A stretch of DNA of 64,000 nt from Atrina japonica (GCA_030159075.1 BROG01000442.1:437501-501500); one strand, 5' to 3'. Positions 51,197-63,110 are shown, counted from the stretch's first letter. Program-made: numbers and translations. The notes: generated by a model not told the origin, from the letters alone.

Positions 51197-52670
51197 TTTT
51201 AGTTTTTTGTACATTTACAGTAATGTCCCAATCTTCACAATAATTTTGTAAGGTATTCAACATTTGTTGCAGACCATCGACTGATTCTGAAAATAAGACA
51301 GTGTCGTCTGCGTACATCAATAAAAATAATGAAATATCTCTTCAATAGATTCACAGTTATTGTACAATAAATTATTTTCGAAATCGTTTATATATAATGA
51401 GAAGAGAAAGGGAGATAATCCTTCCCCCTGCAATAGACCCTTTGACATATTGAAGGTAGTTGAAAATTCCGACTTGTATTTTAAACAACAGCTTATATTG
51501 TTATATAACGATTTCAAAAGAGTTAACATCTTACCACTAACCCCCGATCTGACCAGTTTTATGAATAACTTGTTCCTATTTACACTATCAAAAGCTTTGC
51601 AATAATCAACAAAGCAGCAATACAATTTCTTTTTTTTTGCGTTTAAGTTTTATCAATAATACTATGTAATGCAAACACTGCATCTACAGTGCTAAATCCT
51701 GGTTTAAAACCAAACTGTGCGTCAGAAATAATATTGTATTTGTCTGACCATTCTAAAAGTCTAGTATTCAGAATTGACGTAAAAAGTTTCGACAGACAAC
51801 TAACAAGTGTAATACCCCGATAATTATTCGGGTCGTTTTTATCACCTTTTTTATGTAAAGGAATAATAATACCTTTTGACCAAGATTCTGGAAAACATCC
51901 ATTTTGAAATATATAATTAAATAATTTTGTTAACAATGGTACACAAATATTTTTGAAATTCTTAAAATACTCATTTAATAAATGATCTATTCCTGGAGAT
52001 TTATTGCATTTCGCATTTTTCAAAGCCCATACAACTTCATCTTCCGTAAAATCACCATCTAATTCAAGGTAACAACACTCATCTATGCTAATATCATTTA
52101 ACTGACCTTCATCTCCATTAGCATTCAATATGTCTTTAAAATGATTCTTAAAATCATCTACAGTAAGATTAGTATGCGCATGTGCTGTGCGTTTTTTAAA
52201 GATACAGAAAAATTTCCGTGGGTTTGACTTTTTAAAAAAAACTAAGTCTATTCCCCTCAGTTCTAATGTAAGACCGTTTTAACCTATTTTCATGGGTCTT
52301 GTATAACCTTTTATTCTCCACCAGCACGTGGCGTTTTTCGCTCGAGCGGTCAGTCTTAAATTACCGTATAGATTTTAAATACCCACGATAAAGAAATTTG
52401 CAATGATCGTCGAACCATGGTTTGTCATTATGAGTATGAATACTAGTAAACGATTTCCTGGTGTTTTTGGCAAATTTAATTTTAAAACGTTTTCTACAAA
52501 ATGGATCAAACACTTCATTCACAACTGAAGTTAACGTATTTACACCTTCATCGATGCTAACAATACCAGATGTAATATCATTAACAATATTGTACAATAT
52601 ATTTTCTTTATCATGTGGCAGGCGGTCAAAGTCGATGTCAAAAGTGACAAACGTCACAAATAATTAGTCT
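51197..52670 (-). pseudogene. Second non-LTR retrotransposon, RT fragment
   Basis: Minus-strand LINE of a Jockey/CR1/L2-like type, without RNase H. From 52,657 down: a pre-RT linker (FDRLPHDKENILYNIV); RT with NNYRGITLVSCLSKLFTSIL, DAQFGFKPGFSTVDAVFALH, CCFVDYCKAFDSVNRNKL and GLLQGEGLSPFLFSLYINDF; and the catalytic MYADDTVLFSES near 51,290. Several frame breaks separate these blocks. The endonuclease is missing because the 5' side joins a gag fragment near 52,670, and the 3' side is cut by a SINE. Dead copy. Confidence 0.85.
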
Positions 52671-53687
52671 TTGTTTGGGCAATCCCATGTATTGTGATCA
52701 GTTTTTACAGATTTTACAATATTTTCTTCTATTTAAAGATCTATTCTGTCTATTTGAATTTCGAACTTCTTTTGTTAATCTTGAAATTTGCTCCTGACAT
52801 TCTTTAATAGAAGCTCCCAATGACTCTAACTCTGTCGACTTAATTTTGTCTTCCTTAATAGGCTTTTGATTCACGATGTCTACTAGAGTATTTGTACCCT
52901 TTGGTAGCTCGCTATCAAGCATAGCCCGAGGTTTCTTTAAACCTTGACAACTATCGAAAGCCTCAAATTCAACAGCTAAAGCAATTGCGGTGTCTAAGGT
53001 ATCCGGATGCTTAAAAGAAACGTGTTTTCTGAGCTCCGGAGATCCTACGCCCGTAATGAATTGGTCTATAACAAACGGTTCTTGCCATTTAGATGGTATT
53101 TCTGGAAATGCTAAACAACTCAATTTTCTAAGTGCATATCCATAATCTGAAGGAGATTCCCCTTTTTGACGTCTATGAGTACGAAACTCGCAACGACAAG
53201 CTGACTCTCTTTCTTGAGGGTTAAATCTGTTGCCTAAAATTGATTTTAATTTGGAATAATCTGACATATGATCTATGGGTAGGTCACTTAACAACTTTTG
53301 AGCTGTACCCCTACGGCACATAACTAACTGTTGTGACATTTCTTTGTAAGACCACCTATTCCACTCCGCAACATGTTCAAATTGTTCTATAAAATCTTGC
53401 CAATCGCAACTCTTTCCATCAAATTTTTCTGGTTCTTTTTCCCGACTAGTGATAAAAGTATTAGAAGTGATAGTAGAATCATCACGCTGTACAACTCTAT
53501 TTGTATTATCTAAGTTTGATGAAGGGGGAGTTTCAGGTACATGTGATGTTAAACCAGATGAAAACATACGAGATCTACGTATTCTAGGAGTAGAAGTTGT
53601 AACTAACACTGGAGTACCGGGTACTCGTGAAAAAGTGTCAAACGACCTGACAGGACTTTGTCTTGAAATATAAGATACATCCATCAA
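52671..53687 (-). pseudogene. LTR-retrotransposon gag fragment
   Basis: 329 open codons. The N-terminus is Ser/Thr/Pro-rich. A capsid-like domain has EPEKFDGKSCDWQDFIEQFE, FNPQERESACRCEFRTHRRQ and DYGYALRKLSCLAFPE, typical of Ty3/gypsy gag. The C-terminus starts a CCHC zinc knuckle (KYCKICK) that goes out of frame; the rest of the knuckle (DHNTWDCP) lies in another frame. No protease or pol follows; the sequence passes directly into a LINE. It could belong to the same family as the pol at 34.9-38.0 kb, which lacks gag; this is untested. Confidence 0.75.
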
Positions 53688-53811
53688 ATTTCTAATATAT
53701 AAATCGTACTACTAAGTTCTGGTAAAAAATCAGTTGATTCAGCATTTTCAGTTATTGTTACTAATACCATGTATGATGTAAGGGTGTGGTTACAAAGTTT
53801 TGAATTTGAAT

Positions 53812-53980
53812 TTTGAATGTTGTTTTACGTCACACTCAACAATTAATCTGTCATATAGTGGCAGCCACTTTTTAATGGTGGAGGAAAGCACCCGGTTACA
53901 ATGTACTCGGGAAGAGGTCACCGACATTCCACAAGTAAACTGGCAAACTTTCTCTACAAAATAAGCTTAAGTTCCAGGGG
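53812..53980 (-). repeat. SINE family B fragment
   Basis: GTTTTACGTCACACTCAACAAT to TAAACTGGCAAACTTTCTCTAC, head missing. Confidence 0.65.
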
Positions 53981-54222
53981 GCCGTTTTACTAAATGGTCG
54001 TAAGTCCTAAATCCTAACTTTTAGTCCTAACTGTAATAGTATGTCTAAATCTGTTATTAGAGGCTACCAATTATCAATGTGTACATCCTCGAATTAGAGG
54101 TAACCAATATTGTATGTTGGGAATTATGTAAATTTACCCGAGATTTTGAAGTAAAACAGAATGTGAAGTCGCCATCTTGAAGTTAGGTCGTATATCATAA
54201 CATTTTGGCAGAAAACGTTGTA
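53981..54222. other. Non-coding DNA
   Basis: A duplicated AAGTCCTAAATCCTAACTTTTAGTCCTAAC stretch is the only notable feature. Confidence 0.4.
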
Positions 54223-54317
54223 ATGGAGCGTCTCCAACTGTCACCGACACTTAATTCAAGTGGTAATCCCGCGGATAAATGGCGTAAGTTTATGCAGCAA
54301 TTTGAAATATATGCTAC
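54223..54317 (+). pseudogene. N-terminal gag-like fragment
   Basis: ATG followed by about 31 codons ending PADKWRKFMQQFEIYAT, a pattern seen at the start of gypsy-type gag proteins (W..F...F..Y). It stops where the GGGCTCTAAG repeat begins. Probably a truncated retrotransposon end; too short to be sure. Confidence 0.4.
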
Positions 54318-54580
54318 GGGGCTCTAAGTGAAGAGTAGACGAGTAATTTGGTCACATATGCGACCAAATATCGTAAATGGCGACTAAAACATTAAACTAA
54401 CTTGCCATTTTGGCGACTGTAAAATGGGGTGCCGTAAATGCAATGTTATCGTACTTGGAATCCGTATTTTTTATTCTGGTTGGTCCCGAACTGTTTTTAA
54501 ACAATCTGAGTCCTAAAACGCTTCTTTACTGCTAATTGATGCATATTAACAGGGCTCTAAGTACACCATGACTTCTAGTC
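54318..54580 (+). repeat. GGGCTCTAAG repeat, solo copy
   Basis: Matches the central part of the foldback element at about 55,541-55,745 (AATGGCGACTAAAA, ACTTGCCATTTTGGCGACTG, GTTATCGTACTTGGAATCCG). Confidence 0.65.
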
Positions 54581-54618
54581 GCCAAATGGCAACCCACTCA
54601 GAATTTTACTCGCCATTT

Positions 54619-54901
54619 GATGTTTGTTTATTGTTGTTTAACGTCCCACTCAAGAATATTTCACTCATATGGAGACGTCACCAAATGCCGGTGAAGGGCT
54701 TCAAATTTTGGCCTATGCTCGGCACTTACGGCCATTGAGCAGTGAGGGTTTTTTTAACGTGCCGACATCTATGGTGACACGGGACCACGGTTTTTACTGT
54801 CTCATCCGACAGACAGGAAACCAACCTGCCGCCGGCTGGACTCGAACTCACGACCTCACGATCAAGAGTCGAGCGCGCTACCGACTGAGCCAGGCCGGCT
54901 C
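54619..54901 (-). repeat. SINE family A, full length, minus strand
   Basis: Tail at left (TTTGTTTATTGTTGTTTAACG), tRNA-like head at right (GGACTCGAACTC...CGACTGAGCCAGGCCGG). A 10-bp duplication CTCGCCATTT flanks it (54,609-54,618 and 54,902-54,911). Confidence 0.88.
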
Positions 54902-55235
54902 CTCGCCATTTTTGGTTGCCATGATCAGTATTTTGTTTTATCATACATGTAGCTAGGCCTTTCGACCTACCGTAGACTACGTTGTGATCAATAAATCAAG
55001 TAATACCATCTTCTTCCTAAACTGGTACCCGACTGTATTTCCGCTTCGCTTCACATGCTCTAAAACAACCGGTACAGCCCAATCTCATTCGGGCAGAAAT
55101 CTGCCCAAATACTTCATCGTAAGAAATTCTGTTTAAAGAGTTTTAATCTAATGGGTCACTGCTGGTTAAATTTCTGGTATTACTAGCTGCTGTGCCCGAA
55201 ACCCTGAAATCATTTAGCAAGTTTTTCTTTCTCTT

Positions 55236-56047
55236 TGGTGTCATTTTATATGGTCACGCGAATATCCAGTGAAAAAAAATGTAAATACCGAATGGAATTT
55301 CGACTAAAATGGCACAAATCGTGAAATAAATTGTCAAAACTATAAAGCTTACTTAAGCTGATGCAAATATTTGAATGTTTGAATGTACAATAATTCTTTT
55401 AGAGACGTATCGATGAAACAAATAGGTAAATCTCATTATTATGCCAAATGGGTATAACTTTGATTTTACCGGGTCTTAGTGTAACCTTCTTTTACGTTAA
55501 ATAAGCGCTTACATGGGCCTAAATCACGTTGTCTTAACCAGGGCTCTAAGTGGCGAGTAATTTGGTTGCAAATGCGACCAAAAATCGTAAATGGCGACTA
55601 AAAATTAAACTAACTTGCCATTTTGGCGACTGTAAATGGGGTGACGTAAATGCAATGTTATCGTACTTGGAATCCGTATTTTGTATTCTGGTTGGTCCGA
55701 ACTGTATTTAAACAATCTGAGTCATAAAACGCTTCTTTTCTGCTAATTGATGCATGTTAACACAACGTGATTTAGGCCCATGTAAGCGCTTATTTAACCT
55801 AAAAAAGGTTACACTAAAACACGGTATAAACACTTGATACCCATTAGGCAAGATAATGAGATTTACCTATTTGTTTCATCGATACATCTATAAAAGAATG
55901 ATTGTACATGTAAACATTCAATTATTTGCATCACTTTAAATAAGCTTTATATTTTTAACAATTTATTTCACGATTTTAATCGCAATTTCAATGCGGTATC
56001 TTCAGTTTTTTCCCCGGATTTTCGCGTGACCATATAAAATGACACCA
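55236..56047. mobile_element. Foldback element with ~300-bp arms
   Basis: TGGTGTCATTTTATATGGTC...GGGCCTAAATCACGTTGT (55,236-55,535) is mirrored, with divergence, at 55,748-56,047. The ~210-bp centre is the GGGCTCTAAG repeat also found at 54,318. No coding sequence. No obvious target duplication. Confidence 0.65.
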
Positions 56048-56159
56048 GGACAGACACCAATATTAACAGCACATGAAGCTCTACTAGAAAAATAACACGT
56101 AAATTTCAAAAGTTTTTGTTGGTTTAATTTGTAAATATTATATTAATATACATTTGCAG

Positions 56160-56350
56160 GTTTGCTTGAACGTTTGAAAAATGGTGGAAACATTCTCATT
56201 GCGGAGGGATATATGTGGGAGTTTGAGCGAAGGGGTTACTTGAAATGTGGTGATTTTATCCCTGAAGTCGTGTTGGAACATCCAGACCTATTACGAAGCA
56301 TGCACTACGAATTTGTCCATGCTGGAACCGACGTTTGTGAAGCTTTTACG
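56160..56350 (+). CDS. BHMT-like exon A
   Basis: Follows TTTGCAG; ends before GTACGA. Encodes [20 protein letters not shown] through [11 protein letters not shown]. The first codon is split with an unseen upstream exon. Confidence 0.9.
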
Positions 56351-58573
56351 GTACGAATAAAAATACTCATGCGTGCTTCCTCCAGTTTTGTGCTAACGTG
56401 TTATAATTGTTCGTATTCAAAGACGACAGAAATTTATCCTGGAAGCATAAGTAAAACAGGGTCTTAATGATTAAGTGATTACAGAATCCTGATTTAACTA
56501 CGACAATTCTCACTTTAAGTTAGAGTGGATATAGATCTAAATTAATCTTCAGTTGCTTTAACTACGGGATATAAATTCTCACTTTTAGTTTGATTGGGTA
56601 TGTCTAGATCAATCGCGCTTTAATTACTGAATTTTTCACTTTTATGATGGCTGATTTCTGCCATTTCACGTTGTTTCTTACGCGAAAACACGTTGTTCGG
56701 CAGGTTGTTGCCTTTAATTATCTACGCGAAAAGACGAGAAAATTAACACGAAAAGGCGCCGTTTTAGACTTTTAAATAATCTCTCCTTTTCGCATAACTT
56801 TTGTTGCCTTTTCGTCTCTTCGCCTTTTCGTGTTGTTATTACCAACGCATATTATCATGTGGACGGCCGAGGTTTATTCCGGGTACATTGTAACTAAATT
56901 GTCGCCTGGATGTTCAAGATCTTATCGTGACTGAATAACTGAAATATTGTATATTGTGTTGATATAAACATCAATACACAACAACAAAAATGTCAATATC
57001 TTATACATATGTAATGTATTTTAAGTGTTTGTAAGTTCAAAAAGATTGCAGAATCTGTGTTACTGATTGCTAACAAACATGTCTACAGGCATAAGATGTT
57101 GAATTATTTCAAGATTTTTTTGTGAAAGTCGTTTTCGGAATGTTTGTATTGAATTCGAACTGAACTGGTGAAATCTTGTTGACGGAAACGATCGTCTTGT
57201 GCAAAACTTCAAAAAATTACTGTACGTGTACTTATTTTAGCGGTTATTCTTATATTAGCGCCTTTCGCGCTCAAGTTATTGTGCTAATTCAAGGGCAGCG
57301 CTAAAATTTCTCCATCCTGTTATTCTGTATACACGACAAAGCTAATGAAATTAATTGCGAAAATTCAAGATTATGCTAATAAGCCTATATCCCCTGAGAG
57401 CGCTAAATATGAGTGCGCTAATTTAAATACACATACAGTATACCTTTTCTATCATATTTACATATTTACATGTAAAATGTTATCAAACTACAACGATGGT
57501 CATTTAAACTGACCTAAATTATTCTAGTGTTTTTTGTTGTTGTTGTTGTTGTTGTACACGGCACTGAACATTTCTTTTTGCAATTATTCATGCAAATCGG
57601 GGCCATTTTTAGAATAAATCAGGATGAAATCCGGTGGCAATGTACCCGGAAAAGTGAATTGGCAATTGTAACCAAGTTATTAGTTTGGGTTCCAGCGGGA
57701 CTCGAAGCCGGGCCGAATAGATATGGGAGATCCTTTGTTGTAAAGTACCATTCCGCAACGGATGCCATTTTTTTTATACCTTTCAGCTAGCATTGGTTTT
57801 AATTAACATTGATTACATTTGATATACCTTAAAGATCAGAAATTTGATATCTGTTTAGATCACTAATTAACGATTCTTATCTTCAGTACTATGGGCACAG
57901 GGAGAAACTTCGTCAGATTGGCCGGGAAGACGACCTTGAAAAATTAAATAGAGCAGCATTGAAAATTGCACGTGAAGTCGCAGATGCTACAGGGACATTG
58001 ATGGCTGGTGGGATTTGTAACACTTGTGTTTACGATCCCGATGACGAGTCGTCGATTGAATTAGTCAAGTCTATGTTTAAGGTAATTTTCTGAAATATAT
58101 ATCTACGAAGTATATGTTGTAATTGTTGTAAAGTGCATATGTTTTAAAAATTGAAATTTCTCCAAGAGTCATCTTTTACAGAGGTTAGTCTTAGGCGGTT
58201 TAGACAATATAGATTTTTGGTCTTTTCTCAGCATGCCACTTTTCTCTTTGGGATCAATTTCTTTATTTAAAAGCAGAGCTCAAATGGAGAATGTGACAGA
58301 AACAGTCGTTTTAGGATGTCAATTTCAATTGAAATATACAAAAGTTTGTCAAAAAAGAAGGTCTAAATAATTACCCAAGACGACTGTATGTGTCATTATG
58401 ATTTCGGCTTTAGTGTTAAATATAGAAACAAAAGTACTCGATGTCGCTGCTGGTGGACCGTTTGGGATCCCGATGGTGTTTTGATACTGCAGACATTTTG
58501 AAATAAAAAAAAATACTGGTCAACCGGACCTGTGAATAAAGGAATTTCATTGGTCAAAGAATTTTTTTACTGG

Positions 58574-58661
<88 letters not shown>

Positions 58662-59529
58662 ATTGAAAAGAAATGGGAAATTACTGGTCATTTGGACCAG
58701 TTAACATAGATTTCATCGGACTTTTGTAAAATTTACCGGATTTTTTTGGTAAGACTGGTGAATTTCAAAAACTCTGCAGTAATGCTGTAACACTTGTAAC
58801 TGGTACGATAATTTTTGTTGTACGTGTTCTTTTGTTTACGTTCTAGCCATGTTTTTTTCTTGTATAAGAGACTACCTGGCTCTGTCGGTTGCGCGCTCGA
58901 CTCTTGATCGAGAGGTCGTGAGTTCGAGTCCAGCCTGATGCAGGTTGGTTTCCTGTCTTTTGGATGAGACAGTAAATACCGAGGTTCCGTGTCACAGTAG
59001 GTGTCGGCACGTTATAGGACCCTCACTGCTCAATGGCCGTAAGTGCCGAGCATAGGCCAACATTTGAAGCCCTTCATCGGTATTTGGTGACGTCTCCATA
59101 TGAGTGAAATATTCTTGAGTGGGACGTTAAACAACAATGAACAAACAAACAACAAACATTCTTGTATTATTTCAAATGGTATTTTCATGTCAATAATAAT
59201 TACTTTGCAGTGATGGTTTTTAATCGCATGACTCTTCGACGACAGACGTATAATATATAATTAACTTTTACAGTTGAACATTTGCAGCTCATTTGTGACA
59301 AAATTCAATATCACTATAGGCATATTTTTGTTCTGTTTCCCAGGAACAAGTAGAATGGGCTGTTGAAGAAGGAGCCGACTACATCATTGGAGAAACATTT
59401 ACTGATTATGGGGAAGCGTTGATTGCTCTTGAATCTATTAAACAATATGGAAACGGTATGTGTTTGTTGGTTCACAAATATAAAAAGAGAAAACTTTAAA
59501 TCATTCAAGAAGCTATTGTTAATGCTTTA

Positions 59530-59621
<92 letters not shown>

Positions 59622-62600
59622 GGTATTTGTATGTGCATGGTAGAGAGACCATGGCTGACAAAATAGGAACAGATGCAACAATAGCATTGAAAAGAAAAGA
59701 GAGAGAAAAAAACTTTTTCGTACTTTAGTAAAATAAGTTAATTGTCCTTTAAACAATGAGCCAACGACTGGTGAATTTTTAATGCGTGTAAAATCTTAAT
59801 TATTGTTGATCAATATTCGTATGGAAGCAAACGTATTCTAATCTAGATGAAAGAATGGAAAGATATCATACCTGACTAAATGGAAAGATATCATACGTGA
59901 CTAAATGGAAAGATATGGTACCTGACTAAATCCGATTTTAGTATTTCAGGTCATCTGTATGCAACATTTTGATGAGAATGATTAGATATGAAAAGCTGTG
60001 TTTGCAATTCAAACCTTTCATATTATAATGTTAAGATCAAATGATTTTAATTTTCACCATAAATCATTATATGATTAATAGCTATACGTATATATAACTA
60101 TTGATATTAACTTCTTATTTTGCAATGAAGGAGTACCTGCTGTCATAACATTTGCCGCTTATGTACCGGATATCACAGCCGATGACGTACCATTTCCGGA
60201 AGCGTGCCGGAAGTTGGAAGAAGCCGGTGCTGCAGTTGTAGGGCTTAACTGTGGCAGAGGACCTCGAACCATGCTTCCACTGTTAAAAGAAATTAAAAAA
60301 GTTTGCAAAGTATGTAAATGTTTTATCAATGCGCATTTGTAATTCAAATCAGTATATTCTGGGTAAAATACAAGTTTAAATTTTCTTTAAATGAAATTAT
60401 TGAAATCTGTGTCACCGTTTTTTCGCTATGTTAAATAAACAGTGACTCATTTAATTAAACGTATCTTATTTACCAGCTAAATTTCGGTCTTTAGTTGCAA
60501 AACTCTATTACCTGAATCATGTTCAAATCTTAAGCTGTACAACTTATAAGTATATTTCTATACGAGAATTCATTTTTGAAATGAATGATTCAGTTTAAGT
60601 TAGAGTGATATTCCAGAACAGAAGTTATCAATTTCATTTATCTATTTAAATACTATATTGAAATGTAATTAATTAATTAATTAATTGATAAATATATAAT
60701 CGACAAATCAAATTATGTTTTTGCTAACCAATACACCGTCGATGTTTTTTTTAACCCGAGTATACATATATCTTTCTTACTTGCAGGGTCCACTAGCTGC
60801 ACTTCCAGTTCCATTTAGATGCCAGGAGAATTGCAAAACATTCCAATCATTAAAAGATCCCGAGACAGGTAAGTTGTTAAAGTAATATTTAAAGGGATTC
60901 TTGTTAAATTTTATTAGATGTATCAAATACACTTGAGATAATTCATTTACGCTACTGTTTTTGTAACTGTATAACTGATCTAATGATTAGATGCCAGACA
61001 TTGGTCTTTGATGTATAAATGACTTTCTGTTTCATCGTTTGATAAAACAGTATAGGCCTACCAGAATGAAGTGTCACACCTAGGTTTGTCTAAACAACAC
61101 GGTCTCTCTACCAAAAAGGGTGTACAGATGTATGTATGGAACGCCAAAATCACATAAATGGGTTTTTCTCCAGTTAATGTCGGTAACGAGTTAAATTGAG
61201 ACTTTCTCTAGTTAATCCCAGTTTTTCTCGTAACCCACATTATCTGGAGAAAATAATGTTTAACTGTGAAAAATTAGATTTAACCTCTAAAAACATCACG
61301 TAAAAGCTCGATTTTCTCATTTAAAGTAGTATTTTTTTGGACAAACTAGGTTTAACTCATTTTTTGCGCATGTTATTATTTACATTGCTCGTTAGCATTG
61401 CATTGACCCGTCTGTCGTCTTTCGGATGAGACAGTAAAAACTGGAGGTCCCGTGTCACAGTAGGTGTCGGCACGTTAAAGAATCCTCACTGCTCAATGGC
61501 TGTAAGTGCCGAGCATAGGCCATAATTTGAAGCTCTTCACCGGCATTTGGTGACGTCTCCATATGAGTGAAATATTCTTGAGTGGGACGTTAAACAACAA
61601 TAAACAATAAAGACCCGTCTGTCTTTTGCCATTATATTTAATTATAAACCCCTTAGAATAAACGTGTAATGACGATTAGACAAAAATATTAGTATCATAT
61701 AATTGAGTATGGGTAAAGTAAAATACATATAACCTGGCGGAGGTGGAGTCGTTTGAACCCTTTTCTGGCCTGGACGAGTTTAAATTTTCGATATTAAAGA
61801 AAGACATTAAAATGACACTGACCAGAGAGGTCTTTCCTACTTGTCGTCATATACTAGATAGTATCCAGCTATGAATGAAACGTTTTTCCCGTGCAGCTTG
61901 TCATAACCGAAAAGGGAGTAGAATCATCCGTATGATAATCAAAAGGTTACTCCGATCCGCCATCTTATGTGAATCGGACAATGGTATTGGTAGTTGTACG
62001 TGCATTTGAAAATCTACAGACACTACACATGTTTTCAATTATTCATGTCCCAATTATTTACTTATTTTGTACATGTTCTCTGGGTAAATATTTACATGTT
62101 ACTATCAAACATTTTTCAATTCTATTTTTTTACTATTTTAACCACACTTTCTATCCCCAGTTTTACTAATATGTCACGTATTCTTTAAAATATGACATAT
62201 AATTCAACTTTAGAAATTTCGGTAGTGTTGTTATAAAAAATGAAATGGTAAACATACTTATGATAATATTAAGAAAACCAATTTCCATATATTTCTCCGC
62301 CGTGGACGAGTGGTAAGGTATAGCGCTTTGAACCATGAAGTCTCTCACTCTTGGTCAGCGCATGTTCTAGCCTCGAGATGGTTTGCCAGTTTATTTGTGA
62401 GGGCCGATTGTCTCCCCCGGATACATTGTAAACGGGTTCGCTCTTCAACCAGTAAAAACTCTCCGCCACCATATAACTGACGAATTGTTGAGTGTGGCAT
62501 AAAACACTTAAAAATAACAAAAAACCCATATCGTTCTACTTACATTCATTTTAAGTTATCAGTTTTCAAACAAAAAGTAACTCTATTTTCCTGGTCTGAT

Positions 62601-63110
62601 ACTAATTTTGATTAAAAAGCAACACTTTTTTCAATAGACGTATTATCATAAAAACCAGTCATTTTGGCGACCAAGGCATGCGTGTTATCTGTAGTGTGTA
62701 CACATGATTTTTCTTTAAATCAAGTACAGAACACCCGACGTTATCAGTAAAATGAAGCTCAATGTGACTGATGTTAGTACTTTCTCTATTATAATTGAAA
62801 ATATAACCGCATCTTTTGAACAGGAAAACCCCTGTACCCAATGGACCTTGCTTGTGCTCTCTGTAGTAGATCAGACATAAGAAAATTTGCTGAGGAAGCT
62901 AAAGAACTCGGAATTAACTACATCGGGTTATGCTGTGGAAATGCCCCATTTTATCTACGTGAAGTGGCGGAAGTATACGGCCGTAAACCCGAAGCCTGCA
63001 AATACTCACCGGATGTATCAAAAAACATGTTGGCTGGAGAAGTGAACAAAGATGACAGATACAAACATTCCCGGAAAATTGCGGAATTTTCTGGTTATCC
63101 TGGACAGTAA
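56160..63110 (+). CDS. Betaine-homocysteine S-methyltransferase-like gene, six 3' exons
   Basis: Host gene on the plus strand; the first exon is not seen. Exons: 56,160-56,350; 57,887-58,081; 59,344-59,455; 60,131-60,309; 60,787-60,868; 62,824-63,110, all with AG acceptors and GT donors and compatible phases. The product is a Zn-dependent homocysteine methyltransferase-family barrel: [15 protein letters not shown] and EHPDLLR near the start, [13 protein letters not shown], the zinc Cys in VGLNCGR and the Cys pair in [11 protein letters not shown]. These correspond to the three Cys ligands of BHMT. About 315 residues are visible versus about 400 for vertebrate BHMT, and the long C-terminal oligomerisation arm is missing, so a shorter invertebrate paralogue is likely. 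Betaine as methyl donor is inferred from family. Confidence 0.9.
56641..56850 (+). repeat. Single end of a TIR element in intron
   Basis: ATGATGGCTGATTTCTGCCATTTC resembles the end at 42,042, followed by CGCGAAAAGACGAGAAAATT-type words. No opposite end was found nearby. Confidence 0.5.
57540..57740 (-). repeat. SINE family B fragment in intron
   Basis: GGTGGCAATGTACCCGGAAAAG, AATTGGCAA and GGGTTCCAGCGGGACTCGAAGCC. Confidence 0.55.
57887..58081 (+). CDS. BHMT-like exon B
   Basis: Follows TATCTTCAG; ends AAG before GTAATT. Encodes [15 protein letters not shown] to ELVKSMFK, with LMAGGICNT matching the family's AGG...T loop. Confidence 0.92.
58577..58652. repeat. (AT)n microsatellite in intron
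   Basis: AT run ending in ACACACAC. Confidence 0.9.
58866..59158 (+). repeat. SINE family A, full length, in intron
   Basis: Head CTGGCTCTGTCGGTTGCGCG and GAGTTCGAGTCC, core, AACAAACAAAC tail. A 9-bp duplication TTCTTGTAT flanks it (58,857-58,865 and 59,159-59,167). Confidence 0.88.
59344..59455 (+). CDS. BHMT-like exon C
   Basis: Follows TTTCCCAG; ends before GTATGT. Encodes [20 protein letters not shown] and [17 protein letters not shown], then a split Gly codon. Confidence 0.92.
59532..59621. repeat. (AT)n microsatellite in intron
   Basis: AT dinucleotide run. Confidence 0.9.
59856..59930. repeat. Three tandem 25-bp repeats
   Basis: TGGAAAGATATCATACCTGA-CTAAA, three units with one or two changes. 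Confidence 0.85.
60131..60309 (+). CDS. BHMT-like exon D
   Basis: Follows AATGAAG; ends AAA before GTATGT. Encodes [20 protein letters not shown] through [20 protein letters not shown]. The Cys in GLNCGR corresponds to the first BHMT zinc ligand. Confidence 0.92.
60787..60868 (+). CDS. BHMT-like exon E
   Basis: Follows CTTGCAG; ends before GTAAGT. Encodes [27 protein letters not shown] plus a split codon. Confidence 0.9.
61140..61370. repeat. Fragment of the AAACCTAG-type repeat
   Basis: CGCCAAAATCACATAAATGGG, TCTCCAGTTAATG and TAACCCACATTATCTGGAGAAA words as in 44,490-47,140. Confidence 0.6.
61417..61611 (+). repeat. SINE family A, 5'-truncated, in intron
   Basis: Core and tail only; a 12-bp duplication GACCCGTCTGTC flanks it (61,405-61,416 and 61,612-61,623). 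Confidence 0.85.
61735..61985 (-). repeat. Inverted copy of the 49.5-49.9 kb repeats
   Basis: CCAGCTATGAATGAAACG, GTGCAGCTTGTCATAACCGA, GATAATCAAAAGGTTACTCC and GGACGAGTTTAAATTTT match 49,665-49,880 in reverse. Confidence 0.6.
62297..62515 (+). repeat. SINE family B, full length, in intron
   Basis: tRNA-like head GTGGACGAGTGGTAAGGTAT ... TTCTAGCCTCGAG, core TTTGCCAGTTTATTTGTGAG and AACCAGTAAAAACTC, tail TTGTTGAGTGTGGCATAAAAC. Possible short duplication CCATAT. Confidence 0.7.
62824..63110 (+). CDS. BHMT-like last exon
   Basis: Follows TTGAACAG. Encodes [20 protein letters not shown] to a stop at 63,108. The Cys pair in [12 protein letters not shown] corresponds to the second and third zinc ligands. 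The C-terminal ~45 residues after [13 protein letters not shown] are short compared with vertebrate BHMT. Candidate polyadenylation signals AATAAA lie at 63,184 and 63,496. Confidence 0.93.

Noticed and set aside
54223..54317. First exon of the BHMT-like gene
   Set aside because: The encoded peptide resembles gag (KWRKFMQQFEIY), not a BHMT N-terminus, and no fitting donor site follows.
54726..54944. Small open frames in SINE copies (also near 49,857 and 10,910)
   Set aside because: They are translations of the SINE core and recur only because the SINE recurs.
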